A stretch of DNA of 64,000 bases from Inonotus obliquus (lineage: Eukaryota > Basidiomycota > Agaricomycetes > Hymenochaetales > Hymenochaetaceae). Shown here piece by piece: positions 13,467 through 26,232 of the stretch (the first letter of the stretch is position 1; every line of letters begins with the position of its first letter). The DNA is taken from assembly GCA_032164295.1 (NCBI GenBank), contig JAJHTX010000001.1, positions 2,108,001 through 2,172,000 on the forward strand, given 5' to 3'. The notes under the pieces were generated by a model. It was not told the DNA's origin. It made no database searches and worked only from the letters and a program-made list of their open reading frames with translations. The position numbers were made by a program, and so were the translations under genes.

Positions 13467-16400
13467 TCAGGACTCAGCGATTACCGATTGTGCGACGCGC
13501 ACACGTCCTCCCTTCTCAGTGACTTCGCTTGCTGCTCTCTCCCTCATGCGGTTTGCGATAGAAGGGGGGTCCTCGAAATTGAAGCTCTCGTCGCTGAGTT
13601 CGTTGGATACGATGTCGTCCTTCTTGGAGTTAATTAAATCCTTGATGACCCCATTATCGTCAGAATCACAATAACTTCCGCGAGGACTAGCAGAATACGC
13701 GCTCTGGAAATCAGTATCAGAATCTTCTGTTGGAGCCACGGTAACTGATGGGGTTGTTGGGACGTCTGAAACTGCTGGACTGAGAGTAGCCGGCGAAATC
13801 GGACTTTTCTCGTTGATTTGTTTGACCTGGTCTGGTGCGACAACTGACTCGACTTTGTCCTTGGCGATTGTGGCTTTGGCCATCGAATCCGCGGCTTTGG
13901 GAGTCATGGATTTGTCACGTTTGGTGGTGTTCGTATGCTTCTTTGGCCTACTTGTTCGCGTAGACGTCTGCGACGAAGAAACCGTGTCACTGCGGGGTCT
14001 ATTTACGCCGCTTTCGTAACCGATCGACCGGCGTTTCTTTCCACGTTCCCGGTCGCTACCTTCCGTTTCACTGTCAAGGGAAGGACGCCACTGTGCCACG
14101 CGGGGATGGGCCAAGGCCTCAAGCTAATTTCTCAAGAAGTTAGGGACACAGCCGATCATAGTGAGAAATTCAGGAACACTACCTTCTGTTGAATCTGGAG
14201 CACGGACTGCGCAATACGATCGGTATTGGAATGGATGCCTTCGTCGACAGCAACCATAGCGTCCTGAGAGCGATCCACAGCCGGTCCAGTGGCGTCAATA
14301 TTCATTGTCGTAGAAACCGGTTCTTCCTCTTCTTCAGCAATTGTAGTTGTTTCGAGGGAGTGCTTTGAATGTTCCTCGCTTTCCGCGGTACCAGCAAGAG
14401 TGGCAGAATCAATACTCTGCGCGCGCATTGGAGAACGAGCTGCGTTGCTTGACCGTCTAGATCCTAGACGGGACGAGGTTCTCGAAGAATTGTTACCGTC
14501 AAGCTGTGAGCCGTCTTCTTCTGAGTCGCTCATTTCAATCGACATCGACATTGAGTGCAATGCGCGTTCGATCTGAAGTTCAACTTCGGCAACCAGCTTG
14601 TCACGCTCATCTTCCATCTTCTGCATCGCAGAACGCATGTTCTCCAATTCGATCATGGCATCTTTGTGAGCAGCCTCTGTCTCACGAAGCTCTGTTTACA
14701 ATAATGCACGGTTAGATCACTGTTTGGTCAGGAGCACTAGAAAACTTACGGCTCTCCAACTTAGTTTTCTCCGCCGCAGTCAAGGAGACCAATCCTGTCA
14801 AACGCTTGCTCTCGCGTTGTTCCTTGTTGATCTTGTTCCTCAGGTCAGTCGCCTCGTTGCTGAGCTTCTCAGCAAACTGTTCGAAGGATACAAACTTGTC
14901 GCGCCACAAATCGGACTCGGTCATGAGGAAGTTCAGGCGTCGTGACAGACGTCCAATCTTCGTCTCAAGGTCGTCGCGAGCATCAACGAATGCTGTGGCT
15001 CGCTTACGAATCGAGTGTTGGACTTGTTGCTCAGCGCCGCTCAAGCGCGGCGGGCGTCTGTATTGACCAAATGAAGATATCCGCTTGAAGAGTGATGGTT
15101 TCTTGTACTGCAAAACAGAAAAATTGTGAGCGAAATCAGAACACCCGATCAACATGATGCACTACCTTGTCCTGCAAGACCTGATCAAAGGCCTGAATGA
15201 TTCTCGTTGAGTGCCACCATTCCGGCGCTTTGATACTCTCTGCGATGACTGATGAAGAGGCACCCCTCTTCGCCTGGATCTTGCAAATCGGGCGGAAACG
15301 ACCTCCGGGGAAGGCCTCCTTGAATTCGCTGCACAAGTAATCAGAATTCTGAACTTAGTAAGAGTCAAAAGTTCACTCACATAGGTACCGAATGATCGGG
15401 GTGATAATACTCTCCGAACGCGGCAAGAAGTTTTTGCCTGTACCTGTCTCTCTGCTGCTTCACTGACAGACAACCCGGAGCAGGTGAAGCACAGTTCAAG
15501 TAATTGATGTCCCTTCGATACAATCATCCAATGAGTAAAGATCAATCTTTGAAGAGAAAAACACGTACAAATCGCAAATGCAAACTTCCGGAGGTGGCCG
15601 GACAACATAGCGCATCTCGGATGCCATACCAATAATCCATGGTCCTGGATCTTCAATGTAGATACGTGCGTCCCTCGAATGCACAGCTGGGAGCGCGATG
15701 CCACTCCATCCACGTAGTTCAACAAGGTACTTGATAGTAGCCACTGCAATCTGCATTCCATGTTAGCACTTCCACCGACATCACAGGGGAATTCTGAGAA
15801 ACACACTCCAAGCATTGCGGGATGACGCGAGAAGAATAGGACACGGCCTGTGGGTGCGAGGGCGATTTCGCATATGGTTAATATGTTGTCAATATTCAAG
15901 CATTTGAACAGCGGCCACATCGTGAACTAGGAGGGAGTCATTATCCACCAAATCCCTAGAGAGTTATTAGAAACGCACATTAATGTCAACAAGGCCTCTT
16001 CCAAAGTCGAGACCACCAGGGAATCGTGCAACAACCTCAAGACTTCCGTCGCCTTTTTCGCCGCCTTCCTTCGGAGAGGCGTCGAGGCGTACTATGTCTC
16101 CTGCTCGAGGTGCAGGGTGTGATAGGATCTTGGATATCTGAAGGGTGTGTGATGCAACATCCTTGCTAAAACGCGCCCAAGAAAGGGTGAGATAGTCTCG
16201 CATGAGATCATAGATCGGATGTCTAGAAACCAAGGCTATAGCGGATTGTCAGAACGGAGACAAATAGAAAGCAATGGTTCATTCGTACTCAAAGCATAGG
16301 GTAACCAAAATACGGTATCGCCAGTCAAGAAAAGAGTGGATTCGCCTGGACCGTGCGCAGTGCTTGCGACCTCAAACTCGCTCTCGCTAATCGCGTCTCC

Positions 16401-17878
16401 AACTTCAGACTCTCCATCAGTTTCACCATCCCCGACGCTCCACGGTCCTTTACGGCCACTGCGCACGGTGCGGCGGGCTAGTTGTGCCGGATCCATGTCA
16501 ACACGCAGCGCCTTTAGACGGCTGGCAACGACACTCTGTGCACTTTCCTTGCGGGAACGGCCAGTTTCAAGAGTACGTCGGATTGCAGCACTGCGCTCTG
16601 CATCTGCGTGCGACCATACGGTAAGACAGACACCGTGATACGTGATACTGCCAGCCCCCCGACCCTCAGTTCCTGCACCACCGAGATCCGGAGTCGCTGC
16701 AGACGCGCTGACATTCGTATCTAACGCAGAAGTGCTACTGGGACCGAGGTAGGCCGAAGAGGGGCGTGCGTTTGCGTCCGCATACGAGTAGGGAAACGTG
16801 CCATAAGACGTGAGAGCATTTGAAAACCGGTTGTCGGACGTGGAAGAAGTTAGGACGGAGTTTCGGAGACCGGAGAGGGCAAGGGTGGACGGCGGAGCCA
16901 GAGGGGTAGACGGCGCGGGAAGCGTGAATGTGAAAGTATGTACAGTTGATGCCGGCTGCAGAGTGGAAGCGATGATCTCAACTTCGCGGGTAAATGAGAG
17001 CTGCGAAACACGGTAGCAGTAAGATAAGTGTAAAATTCGATTAAACACATTCTATTTCTCGCGTACCTTCAAAGTCTTGCTCAGCATTTTTGCAGTCTCA
17101 TGTTTTGAAAGTGCACCCGGTCCCTTGGTAGTCTCTGTGCCCTTCATCGTTTTCTTTTTTTTCCCACCGCCAACACCGGGACTGACGGTGCTCCCAAGAA
17201 CCTCAGCTCTCCACCAGCGATTGACAGCACCATCTGAATGCGTGAGTCCCGCGACTGCATCTGGGTCAGCGAGCGTCCACGTCTGGGGCCGCTTGGGTAG
17301 ACCGCTGACGACGTAGAGACTAGCTAGAGGCATTGTAGGATTAAAAGAGGGCGAAGGTGGGGCTGCACCCGCAGAGCGGGTGGACATGATAGAGCTTCGC
17401 TTTCGGACTGGGACTGGCTCCATGGATGGACGGTGTGGGATGCCGAGTACGATGGATGCCTTGTCTCTGCGGGGGACGTGTGTGACCTGGTTAGCGACTA
17501 TGTATAGTAGACAACCCGAGCGATAGTTTTTTTAGCACAACACGACGCGACTTGATTACTCGCGCAATACTTACGAGCTAGATCACTGTCTTCACGCTTG
17601 TGCCTACCACCAGCACCAGCACTAGTTCGTCCGCCCCGAGACCGGTCAGACTTGATAGACTTTACCTCCTCTACTACGTCGTCTTCAAACTCTTCAGTTA
17701 TCCGTCGGTTGGCAGTCGCCCACGCGTCAAGCACTGATTTGTGCTGATTCGCCCTTCCCGAGTGTTTGCTGTGGGGCTCGGGGGACGTATGGGGTCGAGG
17801 TGAGGGGTCGACTAAGGCGGGATTGGTGAAGGAGGAAAAGCGGAAACTGGCGGAGGGGTTGGCATTAGCAACACTCAT
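13467..17878 (-). CDS. DENN domain-containing protein (Rab GEF-like)
   Basis: DENN proteins act mostly as guanine nucleotide exchange factors for Rab GTPases in membrane traffic. Read on the minus strand from ATG at 17878 (MSVANANPSASFRFSSF). After a disordered basic and serine-rich leader comes the uDENN part (MPLASLYVVSGLPKRPQTW, then TYHGVCLTVWSHADAERS and FWLPYAL). The cDENN core is at about 16.2-15.5 kb, with LVSRHPIYDLMRDYLTLSWA, GRVLFFSRHPAMLG and VELRGWSGIALPAVHSRDA. The dDENN-like part carries DPGPWIIGM and REKQ-type helices. A long coiled coil at about 15.1-14.6 kb and a serine/acid-rich tail finish the protein, roughly 1,100-1,200 residues. Eight or more exons are needed. Which Rab it serves cannot be told from the sequence. 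The exact exon edges are approximate, but the first junction (17.58 kb to 17.47 kb) reads in frame only with the acceptor at the second of two adjacent AGs. Confidence 0.8.
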
Positions 17879-18491
17879 TATGAAAGAGCGCTATGCAGCT
17901 TTTAATAATCCTCGGCGGGTCCTGATGGCCGTGTTACTGGCGCTAGGCACTGGGCTCGTCAGTTGTCGCGACGACGCGGTAAGAGAAGGGAGTGAGAAAA
18001 ATAGGAGAAAAGAGGCGGAAAAAAGTAGACGATGGGTGGGGAGAGCTGTTGTTAAGTAGGGGGAGCCAGTCGGCATACAGGGATGGGGAAATATTTGTAT
18101 AAAATGTGTAATAAATAAAATGATGTTCGAGTGGAAATTCCAAGGATTCTGAGTTTGCATGCATACGGATTAGCCGTCGCCAGGAGGATTCAGTCGTTCC
18201 TTCCCGCCCTATCATAAGCATTTCATATCTATACAACTCCCGCAACCTTGTCAATTCATATCTGGAATAAAGCACATATCCAACAAGGAGTGTCCATCTC
18301 ACCACAACATTAGGACGACCAACGAAGGGCTGTATGTGGCCTTGGCCGATCATCGCAATCTCTCCGTTGATCCACAGAGATCACCCATACATTATGTAAT
18401 CACCCGTTGCCATGTTCGTCACAAGTCGTGTCACTATTTGTCGGCCGTCACACTCACAGCCATCCCATCCGCCTCTCTTTCTGGCACCGGC
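17879..18491. other. Divergent intergenic region between DENN gene and magnesium transporter
   Basis: Contains both 5' regions. Open frames here lack an ATG that would extend either neighbour convincingly. The frame of the transporter is open upstream to 18336, but only from a GTG. Confidence 0.4.
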
Positions 18492-20547
18492 ATGTTATTG
18501 CAGCCAGTCCACCTTGCTGGAGAGGCGGACTCCGTTGCGCCCCTCTCCATCACTTGGGGTATCGTGGTCGGCCTTCTCGCTTCCTTCATTCAAAGTCTTG
18601 GTCTTACTATTCAGAGGAAGAGCCATGTCCTCAACCAACAACTCCCTGACAATCATCAGCGCCCTTACTATCAGAGACCGTAAGTGGTAGGGTTCAGCTA
18701 ATTCACAAGACTTTTCTGATGGACTTTCTCTCCTAGTCTATGGCTACTTGGATTTGCCATCTTCATATCTTCCAACATCCTTGGTTCTTTATTCCAAATC
18801 GCTTCTCTACCAGTCGTAATCCTCGCCCCTCTTGGGGCAGTCTCTCTCCTCTGGAATGCTTTCTTTGCAAGATTCCTTGTGCGTCTCGCCAATTCTCGGT
18901 CCTGCCGAAATGAATTACTAATGTCCAGTTAGCTTGGAGACGTATTTTCACTGTGGATGCTTCTAGGCACTCTACTCATTGCTGGTGGTGCAGTCCTAAT
19001 TGCGATATTCGGCATCGTACCAGAACCTACGCATTCTATTGAAGATCTCCTTTATTTATTCAGTCGTCCAACCTTCATTGCTTATTTCACTCTCCTTGGG
19101 TCAATTCTTCTAATATGCTTGATTATCGTGAGTACTATCAGTGTTCGTTTCGTTTCGTTTCGTTCTCAAACTATCTCGTAGACGCACATCACCGAGTTCT
19201 CCCTACGGAGAGACTCACCAACGCCTCCGTTATCCCCAAGCATGACTCCTGTATCTCCTGGTCCATTAGAATCCACCGTGCCTCCTTCTTTCGCGCCACC
19301 ACCCGCCCATCTCCTCTCAGTCTCCGAGAGTACCCCTCTTTTGGACCGAAAGCATCCGCAGAGTAGGGCTTCGACCCCCATCCTATTTAGCAATGGCAGG
19401 AAGGCACGAGTTCGACTACTTCTTGCCATTTCATATGCATCCGCATCTGGTATACTGAGCGGAATGTGCCTGCTCTTCGCAAAAAGCGGGGTTGAACTCC
19501 TTGTGCTCACTATCGCTGGGAAGAATCAGTTCTGGCGGTGGGAAGCATGGGCCTTGCTTCTGGGCCTCGGAGTTTTCGCGCTGCTACAGCTATGGTATCT
19601 TCATAAGAGTCTAGTCTATGCAGATCCGACAATCATATGCCCACGTAAGTACTTTGAGCTCTATTACTCAAATAGTATTGTTCCATGCTCATATCATTAA
19701 ACTTCTGCTAGTTGCATTCTGCTTTTATAACGTTTCATCCATCGTAAATGGACTAGTATACTTTGACCAGTTCTCGCTTCTGTCGTCCCTTCAACTATCT
19801 CTCGTTTCGCTTGGAATGGTCATCCTTCTCGGAGGAGTGTGGCTTGTCTCATTCCAAGCGGGAGATGGTAGGGTAGACATCGGCACATGGCAAGAGGGTG
19901 ATGATGACCTAGAAGAAGAGGGAGAAGAGGTGGAAGAAGAAATTAGTCGACCAGAAGTCCACTATTCTCCATTACTCGCGCCGTTAGGCCTCCAGCCTAC
20001 ATCATCCGATTCAGAAGCACACCACGTTGCCACGCTTTCGCCGCATACTATAGCGTTCCCTACATCACCCGAATTTCCAGAGCATGGCCTCGAACAACCA
20101 GGTTTAAGCTTGGAGGGTGGCATGAGCCAGTCACTCACACTTTCACCTTCGACGTCTCGTGTGAGATCGCCAACGCAGCGCCGACGATCTCGTCGCTTCT
20201 CTATTTTGCAGCCTTCCGAAGTAACGATGCCGGGAGGGAGTATTAGTATTGGTCTATCGCCCGCTAGTCCAGGGTTTGCTATCGTTCCAAGACGTCGTAT
20301 TGGTGGAAAGTTGCGGCGCGTTGTTCAACGTGCTACGATGCGCCGGACGTTTAGCGAGAGTGATGTAGACCAAAATAGGACCTCTGTCATCGCCCAAGGA
20401 AGCGACGCTAACGCTTCTGGATTGCCCGACAGACCCGTACTTCCAACATATACTGCCAATGGTGGTGAGAATGATCGCGGCCACCATTCCGGAGCTTTAG
20501 CACGTTGGAAGTGGTTACGAAACCTCTTTTCAGACAGAAAGTCCTGA
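18492..20547 (+). CDS. NIPA-like (DUF803) magnesium transporter
   Basis: Multi-pass membrane protein of the NIPA/DUF803 family, whose studied members carry Mg2+ across the plasma or endosomal membrane. The family signature is plain: ITWGIVVGLLASFIQSLGLT for TM1, LWLLGFAIFISSNILGSLFQ, then SLPVVILAPLGAVSLLWNA and a further LGTLLIAGGAVLIAIFG. After a serine/proline-rich loop of about 80 residues, two more membrane segments follow (LLLAISYASASGILSGMCLL and WALLLGLGVFALLQLWYL), then ADPTIICPLAFCFYN and a last pair ending SLGMVILLGGVWLVSFQAGD. The C-terminal about 230 residues are cytosolic, with a very acidic stretch (19.9 kb) and basic, serine-rich segments. Start chosen at the first in-frame ATG. 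Four short introns lie at about 18.68, 18.88, 19.13 and 19.65 kb. Confidence 0.85.
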
Positions 20548-20713
20548 CATGATATAGATTCTTCGTTCTCTTTATGTACACTGTACACTACTCATTGCAA
20601 TTACTACGATATATCCTCTTTCTGATGCAGCTTGAAGTGATCGACGCATGTCCAAATGGGGAACATATGAATTGCGAGCTTCGTCGCGACCTAACACTCA
20701 TCGTGCAACGACC

Positions 20714-21660
20714 ATGCTTCGCCTAAGCAGAGCCGCCGTCCGCGCAGGGCGCGCTACGAGGTCTCTTGCCGCCACTCGCAGCCTTTCTTCCCAAGCCTCG
20801 TCCTCATCTTCTTCCACTTCCACTTCTACCGTTCCTGCAGAAGAGACGCAAGCAACAACTGGCACGGCTCTCCCCGCAACGAAGCAATCTCCCAACTACC
20901 CAACGGCGTGGTCAACAAACCAGTATCCTCGCGCATCAGCGTACCAAGATGCCCGGTTTGAGCAGACGATTTTGGAGTTGCAGCCTCAACCATTGAGTGC
21001 GATGGAGCTTATTGCGCAGGAGCCTGTGCACCTTGTCCATGGAAGGATTGCGGAGTGTGATGGTGGTGCGTTTTGGCAATGATATTGCGCTACTTTTGAG
21101 TTTCAATGACTTACCACTCATCTTAATTTCTTGATTACTCTCCGCGTTGTCTGCGTTAATGTCCGCACTATGAAACATTATATGATACAATGGCAGGCAA
21201 AGGACCGCTCGGCCACCCCAAGATATTCATAAACCTCGTGCGTAGACTTTCTTTCTTACAAAGGATATCGGAGAATAAGACGACCATGCAAATAGGATCA
21301 ACCCAAACCGAAAGCTTGCGGGTACGTCACCCCGCTCCCTAACTTTATTATATATATATTTTGACTGGCTGACCGGGGTCTCTCTTTCCTCCCCTCCACC
21401 CAAAACCTTCTTTTTCGCTTTCCCATCCCGGTCTTTCTAAATTCAACCTCGCTTCCGCCACGGACCAACACACACGTCTTGACTCTTGACCCGGGCTTGT
21501 CCATCATTGCCTCTAGATACTGGTGAGTTATATTTATGGCTTCGGTCTTTCACTCACCGCTCATGGGATCTATCGTTCGCATTCCAATTGACTCTTTTCC
21601 ATGTCTTTCTCTTGGATCTTCAGTGGACTTCGATTCCAGCAAGCTCCGTACGATCATTAG
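20714..21660 (+). CDS. NDUFS6: NADH:ubiquinone oxidoreductase NDUFS6-type zinc-finger subunit
   Basis: Accessory subunit of mitochondrial complex I that binds one zinc through a CHCC motif and is needed for late assembly of the peripheral arm. The N-terminus MLRLSRAAVRAGRATRSLAA is a typical basic matrix-targeting presequence. The conserved end is spread over four small exons: ECDGGKGPLGHPKIFINL, then DQPKPKACG, then YCG, then LRFQQAPYDH and the stop at 21658-21660. All four zinc ligands (C, H, C, C) are present. The downstream exons are easy to miss because the last introns are long relative to the exons (21327-21514 and 21525-21623, approximately). An upstream in-frame ATG at 20648 would add 22 residues ahead of the presequence and is less likely. 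Confidence 0.9.
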
Positions 21661-22238
21661 TAGAGATAGCACGTCTTGGGGCCAGCCAAAGCATGTTTGT
21701 TATCGTGGGATCAATACACGACAAGTGCACAAACTATTCTCATTCCGCATTAGCGTTGACAAAATCGGATCTTATGACTTTAGATCGCTGGTAAGGACAG
21801 CCACGGTACGATACTCTTTTCGATCGATTGATACATCACAAAAACCAACCTTTGTCTTCATACAATTATTTTAAATCAAAATATCAGTCCAGTGAGAGAT
21901 AGAAATACATTACATGTCTACTATGTCTCGCTCCAGGATCTCAACACTTGAGCTTGTTAACAAGATAAGTGACAGAAACTCGCAAAAGTTTACGGACACT
22001 GAACGAAACTTGGGGGTGTAAAGTAAGAAATGCAAATACTAATACTGCAGAATTGGAAGCAATCCATGCACGAAGGAGCAGAGGACGATGCACGTAAAAA
22101 CAGAAAGAGAGAATCAGGACAGTGCCTATTGCGATTAACGAATAAGAGAATTAGAAGAGGAACAAAGGGAAAAAAGAAGAACGACTGTGAGAGTAATAGC
22201 ACGCAGAAAGCATAAAGGAAAGTAAGGACCGTGGGATG
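21661..22238. other. Intergenic between convergent NDUFS6 and kinase genes
   Basis: AT-rich 3' flanks of two convergent genes. No coding or RNA gene recognised. Confidence 0.4.
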
Positions 22239-25200
22239 TCACGACTCTTCAGTCTGACCTAAGGGTGGCAGTGGTTCTGCAATTGACTCCAGTTGTGAGA
22301 AGGGAGGCAGAGGACTGTGCTTAACACCGTCTCCTGTTTGGGGTGGCAACGGCTACAAAGGGAGTTTAAGTTTACATCAATATGAACTCAAGAATATAAA
22401 CTCACGACTTTGAACATGGGATTTATGGCAGAGTGTGGTGCAATTGCCGGGCTTGGCGGCTGCGCCTGTATTTGTCCATATTGCCCATATTCGTAGGGAC
22501 TGCCTGGAGTGGGAGCACGGAAGTGTTGATGTGGTACCGGTGGAATAGGAGATGGCAACGTTATGAAGGGATGTCGATTTATCATCTGTGTATGTTGCTG
22601 TTGCGGACTGGAAAGGGATAGGGAATGTAGTGGCAGGGGTGAGCTTGCTTCAGACATCGATGAGCGAGCAGCATCGTAAGAAGACATAGACGCCCTCGAA
22701 TCGAAATCGCTGACAAGCTGTTGCTCAAACGATGGTGAGTTAGACGAGCGAGCCGAAGCAGAGAAGTCATCGCCAAATGAAGTGCGAAGGGAGGATGCAG
22801 ACTGCATACGCGTAATCCCAAATAGACTTGGTCGGTGTCGTAGCCTCGCTGCCACTGGATCGCTCTCGACAGTTGCGAAAGATATGACAGATAGTCTGCT
22901 AACACTTTGCAAGTCAGACGAAGACATCGAATGATCATCGTCGAGATCACGTCGTCGTGCTTTTGTCCGGTGTTCGGCTTCACGGAAATTGTCGTAATCC
23001 GATGGATTAGGGGGTTCATTTAGACCGCGGAACCGTCCTCCGGCAGCATTGATGGTTGCAGATGACGATGATGCCTGGGCGATATTAGATCGCTGCTTAG
23101 ACTTCGGCTTCTGGACCCCAAGTAATTGGGTTGCATTAGCCGAATCCCAGTCAAAGTCAGAGCCGTGCTTCTGCTTGATCATCTGGTTACGCTTTTGCAT
23201 GACAGCTCTAGCCTGTTCACGACTGCGTTTCTCAGCCAGAGCTCGCCGAGCCTTTTCTGCCTCAAGCGCAATGCGATCTGCCTCCTTTTTGCGGGTCTTA
23301 GCATCCATAGGCGCTGGGGGTGGCTCGACCACAATTGGCTCGCCAATTGATGACATGTCCGAAGCAACGTGACTATCCGTACTTGATGTCTGCGTACGCT
23401 TAAGTGAAGGCGTCGATGATGAGGATGCAATGTTCTCGTCCACAGGGGGTAGAACGTGCTGTTGCCCTTTCTCCGCATTCCCGAACATGAGGCGTCCCAA
23501 TCGTCCGGGTCGTTTGAACAAATGGTTCAATTTAGAGTTACTCTGCGGCTGTTGGGTGGAAGGCACCGGCATTGGCGGTTGTTCCGGTACAGGAATATTC
23601 TTAGGTGGTTCTGGACCCGATGGAGATACCTCCATAGCTTCATGTAAATGTCGTTCAGCGTTTTGTGGAGATGGAGGCGAAACATCCATGGCTTCCCCAT
23701 ACTGCGCCTGCGCGTTACCATCGACCCAAGTGCCTTGAATATGATTCGCTCCCGTGAATACAGAGCTCGGAGCAGCTGAACAGTGCGACGACACGCTGCT
23801 TTCATTTTGGATCTGCAGCGCCTCGAGCAAATCCGGAGACGGCGCTGTGAATCCTGTAGTGCCATACTGTTCCGCTATTTGAGAGAAGAACGGCTTCCTG
23901 TGCGGATGAAGATTGCCGTTAAATGCTGGTTTATTGCTTGCTGGAGAATGCGAATGCGAAGGAGGGACACTGCGAGGGGAAACAGAAGTCATGCTCGGTG
24001 TTGGCTTGACCGCCAAAAACTCTGTGCTGATCTGCAAAGGGACTTGTGGACCAGGCGGAATGTTGCCCGGCATTGTCTCCGTAATGTATGGATGCTCCAA
24101 GCAGTCCCGACATGTCAATCGAGCGTCAGGATCGTACTTGAGCAAATCCGATATGCATTGGATTAAGTTGCGCGGAATGTTACGGTCAAACAGGGAGTGG
24201 AATGGCACGGGCTTGAGCTGAGGGTATAAGTAGCTCATGAGGACTCAATAGATCAACCAAGATTGTTAAACATACCTTTGGAAACTGATACCCAACAGCA
24301 CGAGCCATCTTAATGCCCCGCACCCACTTTCCTCCTCCGTTGGGAACACCGCGCGAGTCTACTCCATACTCATCCGAAGGATCGCCTAGAATTTCGCAAA
24401 TACGCGCGACTTGATCGATCTCAGTTCCTCCAGGAAATAAGGGCTTCAGATTGACGAGCTCCGCCATGATAGTCCCGAGAGCCCACGTATCCACAGGATT
24501 TGAATAATCACGGCTCCGCAGTAATACTTCAGGTGCACGATACCAGCGTGTGGAAACGTATTCCGTGTATGGAGGTTTACTCCTCGTCTCCCGCGCCAGA
24601 CCGAAATCTGCAAGCTTAACAATGACGACAACATCCTTCTCTGGTGGCGCATTAGGTGCCGCCATCGGTGAAACATTTCGGTAATCGAATAGGCCGGTCG
24701 TTGTGACGAGCAGGTTTTCAGGTTTCATATCACGGTGAAAATAGCCGTGAGCGTGAATGTGATGAAGTCCAGACACGACCTGTCGAAAGATGCACGAAAC
24801 GAGACCGCCGGCGAGAGGACGCCCCTTTCTCGATTTTATCAACTGGTATAGGTTGCCCTCCATAGACTCGAAAACGAAGTAGAGCTCCTTAGTAGTGGGG
24901 AGCAGAAAAAAATCGTATAACGGGATAATATTAGGGTGAAATGGTATGGCACGCAGCGACTAAATGCAAGCAATATGCTAGTCAAAAGATCTGACATGGG
25001 CATGATGTCGAATATCATACGCACCTCCAACTCTTTCAATTTCTTGCATTCATCCCAACCTCCTTCCCACCGTTTTTTCATTCGTTTCAGCGCGACCAAT
25101 CTCTTCCCCGTCCACTCTGGTCTCGCACCAGCGCCACACTGCATAGGGGATAGCGGCGTGTTCGGTGGGAGCGCCGAATGCCAGTCGACGAGCCAGACGG

Positions 25201-25573
25201 TGCCAAATGAGCCATCGCCCACAACCTTAATCGGTGTGTAGGAGCGTTCGGAGCCTGAAGCGAAAAGAAGGCGCTCGTCAGTCGGCTAAACATAAGAGGA
25301 AATATGCGCTCAACACTAACTACTCTGGGCATCTCCGTGAATAAGGCGAGTGCCATCGACGACGATGGCTGGGATAGCTTGGACACGAATGGGCTCCTTC
25401 GCCGCCGATGCGGCAGCGGCTGCTCTGTGGGAATGCGCCGGATGGGCTTGTGGACCACCATTTGGCTGCTGGTGGGGATGATGGTGGTGCTGGTAGTGGT
25501 GGTGTTGGTTGAGATGACCGTTCTGAACTGACTGGTGGTGCTGCTGGTTAACATTGGTAGAGGACGCGTACAT
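22239..25573 (-). CDS. Ime2/RCK (MAK-like) serine/threonine protein kinase
   Basis: CMGC-group kinase of the Ime2/MAK/RCK type, related to Ustilago Crk1 and fission-yeast Mde3/Pit1, which link nutrient or morphogenetic signals to development and meiosis. ATG at 25573 opens a His/Gln-rich leader (MYASSTNVNQQHHQSV and a run of His), then the kinase domain: VVGDGSFGTVWLVDW (glycine loop), VALKRMKKRWEGG (catalytic Lys), FVFESMEGNLYQLI, HRDMKPENLL (catalytic loop), ADFGLARET and the activation loop TEYVSTRWYRAPE, with the T-x-Y pair typical of this family. An insert of about 20 residues (TTTGLFDYRNVSPMAAPNA) lies between the catalytic loop and DFG. The domain ends with LTCRDCLEHPYITE. The remaining about 650 residues are disordered, rich in Ser/Pro/Gln, with one Lys/Glu/Arg-rich helix near 23.25 kb. 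The last exon is small: after an intron following MFKV, PLPPQTGDGVKHSPLPPF and the stop at 22239. Confidence 0.87.
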
Positions 25574-26232
25574 GATACTGCTGGATCGCCGAGCATTGCA
25601 CTTGGTGCGGGAGCGGAAAGACAGGTGGGGATTGGAAAGAGGGAATGAGAAAAGCTAATCAGACATGAAAAAAGAGAGATAAAATATAAAAAAAGTGGAG
25701 GAGAATATACGGAAGAAAGAGAGAGGGTGAAGGACGACAACTGCGGTCAAGTGAACTATAAGCGAGAAATAGGCGGGAAGGGAGCTGGAGACGACGACCG
25801 CAGATGAAGGGAGAACGGGGTCAATACAAGTGTCGGGTCGGCTTAGCACCGGTGACCGGGGTCGGACCGGGGCGCGTTGACTTGAGACGAGACGCAATAC
25901 GATGCGGCAGCGATGATTAGATCGACGAGCGGGAAAGGATGCTGCTCGTTGTCGCCGACGAGGATGAGACTGGGAGGAGCGTCGAGGAAGAAGGAGTGTT
26001 GAGAGCCTGAGGACCCGCTGGCGAGTGATTTCCAAGTTTGGAATGGAAGGTGGAAGAAAAAAAAACAAATAAATTCATTTTCCGGCCGAGGCTTCTTAGC
26101 GTGACAATCGCGTCGATCCGAACGATCCAAAACCTAACTCTCAATTTGTAAGCAGTGGGACTACAGACACCCCCGGCTAAATTATTCTCGGCCCGATTCT
26201 TTGCCGATCATTGTACTACTCTACGCTACCTA
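25574..26232. other. Kinase 5' region and PRPP synthetase 3' flank
   Basis: Strongly purine/pyrimidine-skewed sequence (long GA-rich plus strand, CT-rich on the transcribed strand), as is common for fungal promoters and 5' leaders. The long minus-strand open frames here are compositional and not supported as genes. Confidence 0.4.

Noticed and set aside
18336..18491. Upstream extension of the magnesium transporter
   Set aside because: The open frame upstream has no ATG (only GTG) and adds no family-like sequence; the first ATG at 18492 is a better start.
25655..26144. Long minus-strand open frames upstream of the kinase
   Set aside because: They come from strand-skewed purine/pyrimidine composition; the translations are simple Phe/Ser/Leu-rich sequence and lie in the promoter and 5' leader.
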